Positions 1-8,578 of a stretch of DNA of 64,000 bases are shown here, piece by piece. The stretch is from positions 1 through 64,000 of the forward strand of contig CAZATL010000003.1 in assembly GCA_964488055.1 (NCBI GenBank), read 5' to 3'. The notes below the pieces were generated by a model. The model was not told the DNA's origin. It was given only the letters and a program-made list of their open reading frames with translations, and searched no databases. Both the position numbers and the translations under genes were made by a program. The DNA is from JAGOLU01 sp964488055 (GTDB taxonomy: Bacteria > Patescibacteriota > Microgenomatia > UBA1406 > GWC2-37-13). Positions within the stretch are counted from its first letter, which is position 1, and the number at the start of each line of letters is the position of its first letter.

Positions 1-1188
1 ACAACGCTCGCAACGATCTCAATATTTAATTATTTATCTGATGTCGGCCTAGCCGGTGCCCTTATCCAAAAGAAAGAGATAGATGATCACGATCTCAAGA
101 CAGTTTTTACCGCTCAACAGACGCTTATTGCACTGCTTGTCGTGACAGGCTTTATTGCAACGCCATATGTTATGAGTTTTTACAATCTTGCAGGTAAAGC
201 AGAGCTTCTCTACTACGCCATTCTAATGAGTTTTTTCGTATCATCACTCAAAACCATACCTTCTATACTTCTTGAGAGAAGTGTGAACTTCAAAGAGATA
301 GTAAAAGTGCAAGTCGTCGAGAATACACTTTTTTATGTTATTGTATCGATTTTCATCGTTCTAAAGTTTGAGATCTATAGCTTTGCCCTTGCAGTGCTTG
401 CCAGATCACTAGTTGGGACAATATTAATATACAGAATAAGTCCATGGAGGCCAATGTTCGGAATAAATTGGCAAGCACTTCGTTCACTCCTTTCATTTGG
501 AATACCTTTTCAGGCCAATTCATTTTTGGCGCTGATCAAGGATGATCTGATGATCATTTTTCTAGGCAAAACACTTGGACTTGCGTCACTTGGTGAGATT
601 GTATGGGCAAAAAAATGGGCAGAGGCGCCCATACGAATAGTGATGGATAACGTAACAAAGATACTTTTCCCGCTAGTCTCAAGACTTCAGGAAGATGGCG
701 TGAATATGAAGAAGACAGTTGTGTCAACTATCTGGATACAATTTGCATTCCTTGCACCAACAGTTTTGGTCGCAGCGCTTGCAATGCCGTATATAGTGAA
801 ATACATTCCAAAGTATTCCAAGTGGGAGTCTGCACTTCCAATTTTTTATATATTTTGTATTTCAGCTGTCTTCTCCACACTCTCGACACCTCTCCTAAAC
901 GTCTTCAACGCTCTAAAAAAGCCCAAGATACCACTTGCTTTTATGACATTTTGGACAGTTTCAACATGGGTATTCTCTCCACCCGCCATAAGTATGTTTG
1001 GGTCAATAGGCTTTGCTTATGTCCAGCTTGCACTATCATCGACGTTTATCATCATTCTTTTTCTGACCAAATTTAGTCTTGGGATTGAGATATTTGATTT
1101 CCATATACCACTATCCACACTTCGTGAAGCCACACACTTTGCATGGAACAACTTACGAAGAAACAAAAATGTGTCTAGTCATTCTTGA
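1..1188 (+). CDS. Polysaccharide flippase (MOP/Wzx type), 5'-truncated by window edge
   Basis: The frame is open from base 1, so the true start lies outside the window and about 395 C-terminal residues are visible; the first internal ATG is at 142. The protein is strongly hydrophobic with repeated membrane segments. Near the visible start it carries the segment DVGLAGALIQKKEI, typical of the Polysacc_synt/MOP flippases that move lipid-linked glycans across the membrane. A basic tail ends the protein. Its 3' end overlaps the convergent WecG-type gene by 14 bp, and the following 27 kb are glycosyltransferases, so export of a surface glycan is the likely role. The substrate cannot be read from the sequence. 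Confidence 0.85.
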   Translation, partial: TTLATISIFNYLSDVGLAGALIQKKEIDDHDLKTVFTAQQTLIALLVVTGFIATPYVMSFYNLAGKAELLYYAILMSFFVSSLKTIPSILLERSVNFKEIVKVQVVENTLFYVIVSIFIVLKFEIYSFALAVLARSLVGTILIYRISPWRPMFGINWQALRSLLSFGIPFQANSFLALIKDDLMIIFLGKTLGLASLGEIVWAKKWAEAPIRIVMDNVTKILFPLVSRLQEDGVNMKKTVVSTIWIQFAFLAPTVLVAALAMPYIVKYIPKYSKWESALPIFYIFCISAVFSTLSTPLLNVFNALKKPKIPLAFMTFWTVSTWVFSPPAISMFGSIGFAYVQLALSSTFIIILFLTKFSLGIEIFDFHIPLSTLREATHFAWNNLRRNKNVSSHS

Positions 1189-1894
1189 GAAGACCAGTTT
1201 TCGCCAGGATTATAAGCCAGATAAACTCGAGAAGCTTTGCTTGCCTTCCCATTCTCCATGGCTGCAACATAAGTCTAAATAGCCATTCTAGCCCAATTCT
1301 TCTTATCATCATAGGAGCTCTGGCGACTTTTCCAGATACAAAGTCAAACCCTCCACCCACTCCCATACAAACTATTCCATGAAGATTGCTTTTATTTTTC
1401 TCTATCCATAGCTCTTGATCGGGCGATCCAAAGGCTAAAAAAAGTACATTAGGCCTAATGGACAGTATTTTAGGTAGAAGCTCTGGCTCGTTTTTGTCGA
1501 CATCAGGAAGCGAAAAGTATTCGCAACTATTTTCTAATGTTTTTGAGAATTGATCTGCGACTTCTTTGGCCACTCCACCCATCCCGCCGACAAAGACTAT
1601 CCTTTTGCCCCTACATCTTTTTACCATGTCTACCATCAGATCTACTCCTGTCACTCGCTTGACACTCTCTTTGCCAAGTATCTTGGACGCAAATACTATG
1701 CCCACTCCGTCAGCAACGACAACGCTGTCTGGATGAAAATACACACCCCAAAACTCTCGCTTGTGGTATGCAGCCACTGCATTTTCTGGATTCAATGAAA
1801 CAATATGCAAGAACTTATTGTTGCTTATTGACTCTTCTATGGTTCTTATCAGGCTGTCTGTTTTTGATACTTGGTTTAGTAGTTTTTTTAGCAT
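1175..1894 (-). CDS. WecG/TagA/CpsF family glycosyltransferase
   Basis: A 239-residue protein, the usual length for GT26 enzymes, which add an N-acetylhexosamine-type sugar to an undecaprenyl-linked acceptor at the inner face of the membrane. Visible family signatures are NPENAVAA near residue 33, DGVGIVFASK, RVTGVDLM, GSPDQELW and GVGGGFDFVSGK, followed by a basic, hydrophobic C-terminal region that probably binds the membrane. The open frame extends upstream to 2110, but the ATG at 1894 (MLKKLLNQ) is chosen: the extra upstream part shows no family similarity and would overlap the divergent GT2 gene. Which sugar it transfers is unknown. Confidence 0.9.
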   Translation of the reverse strand: MLKKLLNQVSKTDSLIRTIEESISNNKFLHIVSLNPENAVAAYHKREFWGVYFHPDSVVVADGVGIVFASKILGKESVKRVTGVDLMVDMVKRCRGKRIVFVGGMGGVAKEVADQFSKTLENSCEYFSLPDVDKNEPELLPKILSIRPNVLFLAFGSPDQELWIEKNKSNLHGIVCMGVGGGFDFVSGKVARAPMMIRRIGLEWLFRLMLQPWRMGRQAKLLEFIWLIILAKTGLLKND

Positions 1895-1905
1895 CTTTAT
1901 AGCTA

Positions 1906-1932
1906 TTGTACCAACTAAAGTAGTGTTATAAT
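1906..1932 (+). promoter_or_regulatory. Predicted promoter of the GT2 gene at 1944
   Basis: TATAAT at 1927-1932 is preceded by TG plus one base, an extended -10. A weak TTGTAC lies at 1906-1911 with a short 15-bp spacer. The start codon follows 11 nt after the -10, so the transcript would have almost no leader. Confidence 0.45.
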
Positions 1933-1943
1933 GAGTGTCAAGT

Positions 1944-2882
1944 ATGGATGTAAGCGCAATAATTGTGGCCGAGGGAGCATGTCCTGACATTAGACTAACC
2001 ATAAGCAGCTCAAAAGAGCTTGCCCGCGAGACAATCATAGTCGATATTGGTATAGATCTTGCAGTGCGTCGAAGCATACAGTCTGAATACGACGACATCA
2101 CGATTCGCAAGATGGATAAGCCGGATTTTGTTGAACTTATCCGCCAGGAAACATTCTCTTTTGCGACCTATGACTGGATACTACTTCTTGATCCTGATGA
2201 ATACCTATCTCCAGATCTTGTGAGATATATTCAGACACTTAATGCAGAGACAATCGCAGGCAACACTCACTTCAAGATACCTAGACAAAACTACATATTC
2301 GGCAAATGGATATCTCACAGCAGATGGTGGCCAGATTACCAGGTGAGGCTTTTCCGAAAAGACAGCGTTGAGTGGCCCAAGATGCTCCACGCGCAGCCAC
2401 TTATAAATGGCAAAGGTTATGTGATACCGGCGTTTGAGAACGAAAAGGTAGAAATGAACGCAAAAACCATTGTCCACCACAACTACACGGGTATTGTCCA
2501 GTATCTTGAGAAAGCAGTGAGATATGCCAAAGTCGAAGCAGATGACATTGTATCGCAGGAAAAAGACTATTCGCTTCTTGAAGCAACACGCAACGCTACA
2601 TCAGAGTTTATATCTAGGTTTTTCGCAGAAAAGGGATACAAAGATGGCGTACACGGCTTCATACTTGCTATTCTTCAGATGTTTTACAGCATACTTATCT
2701 TTTGTTTCGTGTGGGAAAAGCGAGGATATAGCGAAGTTACCCCACTATCACTTCATAAATCAGTAAATCAGGTTTTTATGACCACAAGTAAAGAGATACT
2801 TTATTGGAGAAGAAGAGAGAAGATAATAAAAGGAGCTCAACTTTTTATTACAAAAATCAAAGAATGGGCCCTCTCTTCCTAG
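1944..2882 (+). CDS. GT2 glycosyltransferase, WaaE/KdtX-like
   Basis: 312 residues. The N-terminal half is a GT-A fold: a beta-strand start (MDVSAIIVAEG), a DPDE metal-binding motif at about residues 82-86, then the IPRQN and WWPDYQVRL segments typical of the WaaE/KdtX-like branch. A hydrophobic segment (FILAILQMFYSILIFCF) near residues 230-250 suggests membrane attachment. A GTG nine bases upstream at 1935 is a possible alternative start. It is paralogous to the gene at 25697, which has the same motif order. It is convergent with the next gene (12-bp gap) and divergent from the WecG-type gene. Acceptor and donor sugars are not predictable. Confidence 0.87.
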   Translation: MDVSAIIVAEGACPDIRLTISSSKELARETIIVDIGIDLAVRRSIQSEYDDITIRKMDKPDFVELIRQETFSFATYDWILLLDPDEYLSPDLVRYIQTLNAETIAGNTHFKIPRQNYIFGKWISHSRWWPDYQVRLFRKDSVEWPKMLHAQPLINGKGYVIPAFENEKVEMNAKTIVHHNYTGIVQYLEKAVRYAKVEADDIVSQEKDYSLLEATRNATSEFISRFFAEKGYKDGVHGFILAILQMFYSILIFCFVWEKRGYSEVTPLSLHKSVNQVFMTTSKEILYWRRREKIIKGAQLFITKIKEWALSS

Positions 2883-2894
2883 AAATAGGCTTCA

Positions 2895-4637
2895 CTAAAT
2901 CCTCTTCTTTTTTGCACGGATAGATACAAATGCAGCATATACAACTAATACACCAATCGAGATAAGTGTTACGTACTTGCCAAATCTTCGAACCTTCGTG
3001 TCCTCATACACAACAAATGCCTCGTGCTCACCCTTTGGCACACCGAACGTAATCACACCTCTATATGCCGGGTCCTGGAATTCGATGGGCACTGACGCCC
3101 CATCCACATAAGCGGTCCATCCTGGGAAATAGAAGGTGTGATCATTCACAGTGACATCTGTGTCAGCTACAACTTTGTATTTTCGGCTGGCATTTTTTAT
3201 TATTCTATCCACTATCTCACCTCTCCCCTTCACTATCTCACCCTTTTGTCTTGAGATAGGATATTCTCTCGAATCAAGTGTCCATTTGGGCTGGACCATG
3301 AGACCATGATAGTTTTCTGCTGAAAAATAGAACGAGTCCATTGGTATATTTGTGTAGTTTTTGCCATAAATTTGTGGGAACTGCAAGACAATAACGAGCG
3401 AAATGATCGAGCACCACAAAATTAGTCCTATTTTCTTTCTGTGACTGCTTATCTCGTACAAATATACAAATAGAATTGAGGAAAAAAAGTATACAACAGA
3501 CAGGAATCTAGATGGGATCTGAATATTCCCAAGTGTTGGAATACTTTCATAAAAGTATTGCGATAGGATTGATCCAAAAAAGAGCGAAATTACAAGTCCT
3601 ACGAGAGAGATTATGAATACATTTTTCCTGATCTCTGATTTGTTATCTGGGCTTACCTCTTCGTCCTTGCTCAATTTCACCAAGAAATTACCTCGCCAGA
3701 CTACAATAATAGCTATGAGAAATACTGTAAATAGGGTAAGAATTATCGTCTCAAGTAACCCAAAGCGTATATCTGCACAGCGCCAAAAAATATAATTCAT
3801 TTCGACACAAGTGAATCTTGGAAACAAGCTGACAAAGCTCTTGGCGGTCAAAGCTTGATCATAGACCAAAAGATTGCTATTTGCCGCCATATATAGGTAT
3901 TTACTCTCAAGCATGAGCGGTAGTAGATAGTAAGAAGATGCGGCAAGCGCCAGAATAGACGAGAAAATCGTACCCAACCACTTCATGTAGTCAAATCGCA
4001 AGAAAACTAAAGCTGCTACAAAAATGGCGGGTGTATATAAGATAAGTGACATGGGATGTGTCAGGATTAGAAGAGTCAGAAGTATGGCGAATATAAGATA
4101 AAATTTCGATCTACTGTACTGCTTGATGTAAAGTATTGTTATAAATATATATGGGAGCCAAACTGTTGAGAAAAGCTCTGGCATTGCTCCTCTTACATAT
4201 ATGTTTGTGATCCTGTACGTAGCAAATGTATAGAGAAATGTTCCCAAGAAGGCGCCACTTGGTGACATAAAAAGCGCCAAAAATATATAAAATCCCATGG
4301 CTGATGCAATAAGTGCAATGAAAATGAGCAGGTAGTAGGAAATAAGCGGACTGTTTGTAACGAATGTCAGCATGCCTCCTATGTAGTTTGGGATCTGGTG
4401 TGAGATCGTGCCAACTGGCAAGCCGTAATTAGCAAATCCATCGCCCCACATCACAGGGAACTCGCCATCCCCCATAGCATTATGAAACTGTGCGATCGTC
4501 AGTATGTGCGCATTTGAGTCAAGCATGGCAGCTTTTGAGCCATGCAAGAGAGGCTCTGCTATGACAAGTATATTGGCAAATATGACAAATACCAGCCACG
4601 TGCCGTGTACTCGAGTGAATTTCTTTATACTATCCAT
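2895..4637 (-). CDS. Polytopic membrane protein, PTPS-related/YfhO-like GT-C fold
   Basis: 580 residues with roughly a dozen membrane segments followed by a C-terminal extracytoplasmic beta-rich domain (about residues 430-555, containing NDHTFYFPGWTAYVDG) and a last membrane helix. This arrangement matches the membrane proteins annotated as 6-pyruvoyl-tetrahydropterin-synthase-related or YfhO-like. Despite the name these are thought to be GT-C-type sugar transferases using polyprenyl-phosphate donors outside the membrane. The first loop holds an acidic/His cluster (DSNAHI, about residues 41-46), where GT-C enzymes place catalytic residues. It diverges from the gene at 4662 with shared promoter bases. 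The assignment rests on fold pattern, not on a proven reaction. Confidence 0.72.
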   Translation of the reverse strand: MDSIKKFTRVHGTWLVFVIFANILVIAEPLLHGSKAAMLDSNAHILTIAQFHNAMGDGEFPVMWGDGFANYGLPVGTISHQIPNYIGGMLTFVTNSPLISYYLLIFIALIASAMGFYIFLALFMSPSGAFLGTFLYTFATYRITNIYVRGAMPELFSTVWLPYIFITILYIKQYSRSKFYLIFAILLTLLILTHPMSLILYTPAIFVAALVFLRFDYMKWLGTIFSSILALAASSYYLLPLMLESKYLYMAANSNLLVYDQALTAKSFVSLFPRFTCVEMNYIFWRCADIRFGLLETIILTLFTVFLIAIIVVWRGNFLVKLSKDEEVSPDNKSEIRKNVFIISLVGLVISLFFGSILSQYFYESIPTLGNIQIPSRFLSVVYFFSSILFVYLYEISSHRKKIGLILWCSIISLVIVLQFPQIYGKNYTNIPMDSFYFSAENYHGLMVQPKWTLDSREYPISRQKGEIVKGRGEIVDRIIKNASRKYKVVADTDVTVNDHTFYFPGWTAYVDGASVPIEFQDPAYRGVITFGVPKGEHEAFVVYEDTKVRRFGKYVTLISIGVLVVYAAFVSIRAKKKRI

Positions 4638-4673
4638 TGTTTAGATTATAATATCAAACTGATGCTTATACAA
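4624..4673. promoter_or_regulatory. Bidirectional promoter sharing one self-complementary -10
   Basis: ATTATAAT at 4645-4652 is its own reverse complement, so TATAAT reads on both strands. Rightward, the start codon at 4662 is 9 nt away, with TTTATA at 4624-4629 as a weak -35 at 17 bp. Leftward, the start codon at 4637 is 7 nt away and TTGTAT (minus strand, 4673-4668) is a good -35 at 17 bp, lying inside the rightward coding sequence. Confidence 0.55.
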
Positions 4674-5177
4674 AGATTCAGATATATCTTCGTTGTCTCG
4701 GTTCTGATCATTGGCGCGCTCTTCTTGCTCGGGAAGACCAGATATATCATAAACCCTATGTCAAGATATGTGCTTCGCAGTACATACATCGCTACCCTCA
4801 AAAGTGATAATAAAATTGACGCAGAAAAATTTTGGGAGTTCAGGGACTTTTACTTTGCAGACACATCCACATTCAAGCATGATAATGTGGGGGGTGATAA
4901 ACCATTTTTGATATTATCAAATGGTGCGATACAAAGTCTTGATTTTCTAGTATTGCCAAACTCACCTCTAGCTAATAAATTTGTAATACCAAACGGCGTA
5001 AAGATCATTCTACAATCACAGAATGAAGTGGTGTATGAAGACGGGAAAAGAACCATCATTAGATTCACAAAGGAAATGCCCGAGATGCAAAAAGTGAATG
5101 GTTTTTTCAGTTATTTTGGGGTAGATCTCAAAAAATTTGACAATTACCTCTGGTACAACGAGACAACTATCTATTAG
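4662..5177 (+). CDS. Hypothetical membrane-anchored protein
   Basis: 171 residues from the ATG at 4662 (MLIQRFRYIF). An N-terminal signal anchor (about residues 8-26) is followed by a soluble, presumably extracytoplasmic domain with no motif I recognise. The frame stays open upstream to 4542, but that part overlaps the divergent gene and precedes the promoter-like TATAAT, so it is excluded. It is 13 bp ahead of a GT-C gene and probably co-transcribed with it; a role as an accessory subunit in surface glycan assembly is only a guess from position. Confidence 0.6.
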   Translation: MLIQRFRYIFVVSVLIIGALFLLGKTRYIINPMSRYVLRSTYIATLKSDNKIDAEKFWEFRDFYFADTSTFKHDNVGGDKPFLILSNGAIQSLDFLVLPNSPLANKFVIPNGVKIILQSQNEVVYEDGKRTIIRFTKEMPEMQKVNGFFSYFGVDLKKFDNYLWYNETTIY

Positions 5178-5190
5178 TAAAAGTGCAAAG

Positions 5191-6846
5191 ATGAGATCAA
5201 TAAGTCTTCATTTGAAAAACTCCAAATATCTTATTCCTAGTGTGTTGCTTTTCCTTTGTTTAGCGTCACTACTACTTCATTTATACAAGGCGGGTGATCT
5301 ATGTCTAAATGAAGATGAGGCAGCCCAGGGATACAATACTTATTCGGTGTTACAAACAGGTAAGGACGAATATGGCAAACTCCCAATCAGATATCTCTCA
5401 TTTGGCGAAAACAAACTCCCACTAACTGGACTACTTTCAGCACCATTTATTTATTTCATAGGACTTAGTGACATAAGCGTTAGATTACCTGTTTACATAA
5501 TCGGGACAATATTTCCATTGCTTTTTTACTTTGCCACATACTCACTTACGAAAAATAAGTCAGTTGCACTTTGTGCAGCATTTTTTTCTACATCGAACTT
5601 TTGGCTCCAAGCAACTAGTCGTCACCAGCACGAGGCTGTTGTACTATCTGCAATAGTTCTGCTATATATCACCATTCTCTTCTCGAGAAAGACACTCACA
5701 AAAAAGTATTTCACGATACTATCGTCGCTCACATTTCTTGGATTTTATACTTATCATAGTGCCAAGATAATCATTCCTTCCCTTACTGTATTTACAGTAT
5801 TGTACGTATTTGCCAAAGAGAAATTGGCAATATCCGAGAACCTAAAGTCTGCACTCTTGGTAGCAGCCATACTATCGATTGGCATAGTGATGTTTGCCTC
5901 TACAGAATTTCTGGTGCCAAATAACAGACTGGGGAATCTCTCATATTTTACACACCCAGTTTTCATCCACGAGATTGAAGAAGGTAGAAGACTTGGTGGG
6001 TCGCCACTCTTTTACAACAAAGCGGTCTACGGAACTTATAAGCTTGCCACGAGATCACTCGGCTATCTCTCACCACAGTACCTACTTATAAACTCTGACC
6101 CAAACCCAAGATATGGATCTTCATATTTGCCACTTCTATCGATTGTTGAATACATTTTATTCTTGGTTGGGATAATTATTTCGTGTGTCCAAATCTATTA
6201 CAAAAGATCGCTTAGCACCAACTTGTTTCTCCATTATTTTATTATCATTTCTATTCTCCCTGCATCGCTCGCGCTACCTGTTGGCTCATCAACGAGGAGC
6301 TACCTGCTCCTAATTCCAACTATCATACTTACATCACAAGCAGTTATACATATTTCGAATCACGTGAAAAGATTGGTTTCAAATAAGTATTTTGCTTACT
6401 TATTTGTGTTTGTGGTCTTGGCAGTTCACACCTGTTTGGCAGCAACTACCTGGGGCAAGTATTTCAATGAATATTTGAGCAACCCAAAGACAAGTATTGC
6501 CTGGCAATGCGGCATGAAGCAGGTTGCCAAATATGCCTGGGAAAACTACGGTGAGTATGACAAGATAAATATAGCAAGTACCATGGGTCAACCATACATT
6601 TTTTTGCTTTTCTATGGTGGTCCATATCCTCCGAGTGAGTACCAAAAAGTATCAAAGGTTATGCCATACAATACTTACGGATTTTGGGAGCAAGAGACAT
6701 TCGACAGGTTTACTTTCGCCAAAAGTGCGATATGCGATCCAGAGGGTAGAACCCTAAACATTACAAATAACAAAGCACTTCTTGGCGCAATAAATATTAA
6801 CCTTCAAAAATTATCACATGGCTTTTATGCTTTCAGTTGCAAGTAA
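5191..6846 (+). CDS. GT39-family (ArnT/PMT-like) membrane glycosyltransferase
   Basis: 551 residues, about 11 membrane segments. The first extracytoplasmic loop carries NEDEAAQGYNTY (residues about 39-50), the acidic pair used for catalysis or metal binding in ArnT- and PMT-type GT-C enzymes, and the loop ends with LSDISVRLP, another hallmark. Such enzymes move a sugar from a polyprenyl phosphate to lipid or protein outside the membrane. A TTG at 5137 would lengthen the protein by 18 residues and overlap the previous gene; the ATG at 5191 is preferred. It is a close paralogue of the next gene, which it overlaps by 29 bp, so the two are probably translationally coupled. Confidence 0.85.
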   Translation: MRSISLHLKNSKYLIPSVLLFLCLASLLLHLYKAGDLCLNEDEAAQGYNTYSVLQTGKDEYGKLPIRYLSFGENKLPLTGLLSAPFIYFIGLSDISVRLPVYIIGTIFPLLFYFATYSLTKNKSVALCAAFFSTSNFWLQATSRHQHEAVVLSAIVLLYITILFSRKTLTKKYFTILSSLTFLGFYTYHSAKIIIPSLTVFTVLYVFAKEKLAISENLKSALLVAAILSIGIVMFASTEFLVPNNRLGNLSYFTHPVFIHEIEEGRRLGGSPLFYNKAVYGTYKLATRSLGYLSPQYLLINSDPNPRYGSSYLPLLSIVEYILFLVGIIISCVQIYYKRSLSTNLFLHYFIIISILPASLALPVGSSTRSYLLLIPTIILTSQAVIHISNHVKRLVSNKYFAYLFVFVVLAVHTCLAATTWGKYFNEYLSNPKTSIAWQCGMKQVAKYAWENYGEYDKINIASTMGQPYIFLLFYGGPYPPSEYQKVSKVMPYNTYGFWEQETFDRFTFAKSAICDPEGRTLNITNNKALLGAININLQKLSHGFYAFSCK

Positions 6847-8566
6847 GCTGGCCAAAGATTATAAAACAGGATTTGTTAAGTATAGTCTTGTTGTCATTGT
6901 GGTTGTGATGTCTGCTGTAATAAGGTTACACAAAATTGACACTGCACCATATGGCACACTAGTTGACGAGGCAAGCTATGGTTATATTGCATACTCTTTG
7001 TCAGAAACCGGCAAAGATGAACTTGGAAATGCGCTTCCATTTAGCTTCAAAGCGTTTGGCGACTACAAGATGCCAGTGTATGCCTATACTTTGGTACCTA
7101 CCATAAGACTTTTTGGTCTTTCAAATCTATCAGTTAGGTTGCCTTCTGTGGTCTCCGGGGTGCTTATTACATACCTTACTTATTTCATTCTTAGGAAATT
7201 ACACCTCGGATTCAGTACTTCGATATTATCAACGCTTATTGTTGCTTTTTCTCCATGGAGCATTTTGTTGAGTAGGTTTGCCTTCGAATCAAATGTTGCT
7301 TTGTTTTTGTTTATGGCTTCCATAGCGTGCTTCGTTTCATACCTGCAGTCAAGGAACAAATACTTACTAATACTTTCTTCGATATTGCTTGGGTTTACTT
7401 GGTATACATATATAGCGTACAGGATGGCGACTATTGGCATCGTGGTTGCAACTTCAATTTATTTGATTGCAAGCAAGCGCATTACTAGAAGAAGTGTGAT
7501 TTTATTTATTGCGACCTTCATATTAGTCATTTTGCCACTCATGCCGACAATATTTTCCTCAAGTGGCACAGCAAGGTTCAGTCAGATCGGACTTTTCTCG
7601 AATGAATCGATAGTAAGCGAGATTAGCGAGTTTCGAGGATTGTGCTACAAGGATTGGCCGAGAGTTGTGTGCAATGTAATAGTCAATAGACCTGTGGCCT
7701 GGATAGGATCCATACTACAGAATCTTTTCTCATCTTTATCACTTGAATTTTTGTTCCTAAGTGGAGATAAGGGTTTGCTTTATTTGACAGTGTCAAACTA
7801 TGGTGCATTTTTATTGCCGACTATTGTATTGTACTTTGCTGGAATCGTAGCGCTTTTTGGTAAGGATAGAAACAAGTCAAGTATCATTTTGTTTGTTTCA
7901 CTTGTTTTTTTAGCTCTCATCCCTTCGGCACTTGTCGGATTGCCACAAAAGGTTAGGCTCTCTCCTTTCTTTCCTTTTGCGATCTTTTTGTTTGCGATGG
8001 GATACGAACAAATAATGATATTCCTACATAGGTTTGGCACAAGAGCAAAAAATGCTTTTACATTAGTGTACGGTGTGATTATTTGCACTCTGGGACTTAT
8101 ATATAGCCTGAACATGACATATGTCCATTTCGTAAAATTCTCACAAGAGTATGCAGGACCATTGAGAGGAGCCATAGTTGAAGCAAACTCCAAATACAAA
8201 AATATTGACACTTATTTTGCATCAGATCTACACGATGCAATAATTCATTATGCTTTTTATACAAAAATAAGTCCAGCAAGCTATCAAAAATTTGCCAAAT
8301 ATAGTGTGCCAGACAGTGGCGACTTCTCACACCCTATAAGTTATAAAAATGTGCATATGCAGTCAATCTCTGTCAAAGACATATATTGCATGCAAAAGAA
8401 TACTGGTAAGGATTTTGTTTTTATTACAACGAAAAATCTTGAATTAAGCGGTGAATCTCTCTATCCACCAGTATATAAGTATTTGTCACATGACAAAAAC
8501 TCGTCACTAATGTATATATATTATTTTGACCATAAAAACGACATAAAATGTAACAAAGTTTTGTAG
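6818..8566 (+). CDS. GT39-family (ArnT/PMT-like) membrane glycosyltransferase
   Basis: 582 residues with the same layout as its upstream neighbour: a first transmembrane helix, VDEASYGYIAYSL with the acidic pair in the first periplasmic loop (about residues 49-61), GLSNLSVRLPS, a string of membrane segments, and a C-terminal extracytoplasmic domain of about 130 residues. An alternative ATG lies at 6827. The two genes look like an old tandem duplication that has diverged heavily in the C-terminal domain, the part expected to choose the acceptor. Donor and acceptor are unknown. Confidence 0.85.
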   Translation: MAFMLSVASKLAKDYKTGFVKYSLVVIVVVMSAVIRLHKIDTAPYGTLVDEASYGYIAYSLSETGKDELGNALPFSFKAFGDYKMPVYAYTLVPTIRLFGLSNLSVRLPSVVSGVLITYLTYFILRKLHLGFSTSILSTLIVAFSPWSILLSRFAFESNVALFLFMASIACFVSYLQSRNKYLLILSSILLGFTWYTYIAYRMATIGIVVATSIYLIASKRITRRSVILFIATFILVILPLMPTIFSSSGTARFSQIGLFSNESIVSEISEFRGLCYKDWPRVVCNVIVNRPVAWIGSILQNLFSSLSLEFLFLSGDKGLLYLTVSNYGAFLLPTIVLYFAGIVALFGKDRNKSSIILFVSLVFLALIPSALVGLPQKVRLSPFFPFAIFLFAMGYEQIMIFLHRFGTRAKNAFTLVYGVIICTLGLIYSLNMTYVHFVKFSQEYAGPLRGAIVEANSKYKNIDTYFASDLHDAIIHYAFYTKISPASYQKFAKYSVPDSGDFSHPISYKNVHMQSISVKDIYCMQKNTGKDFVFITTKNLELSGESLYPPVYKYLSHDKNSSLMYIYYFDHKNDIKCNKVL

Positions 8567-8578
8567 ATAGAATAACTT

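Noticed and set aside
1895..2110. Upstream extension of the WecG-type gene to 2110
   Set aside because: The extension overlaps the divergent GT2 gene and does not resemble the family.
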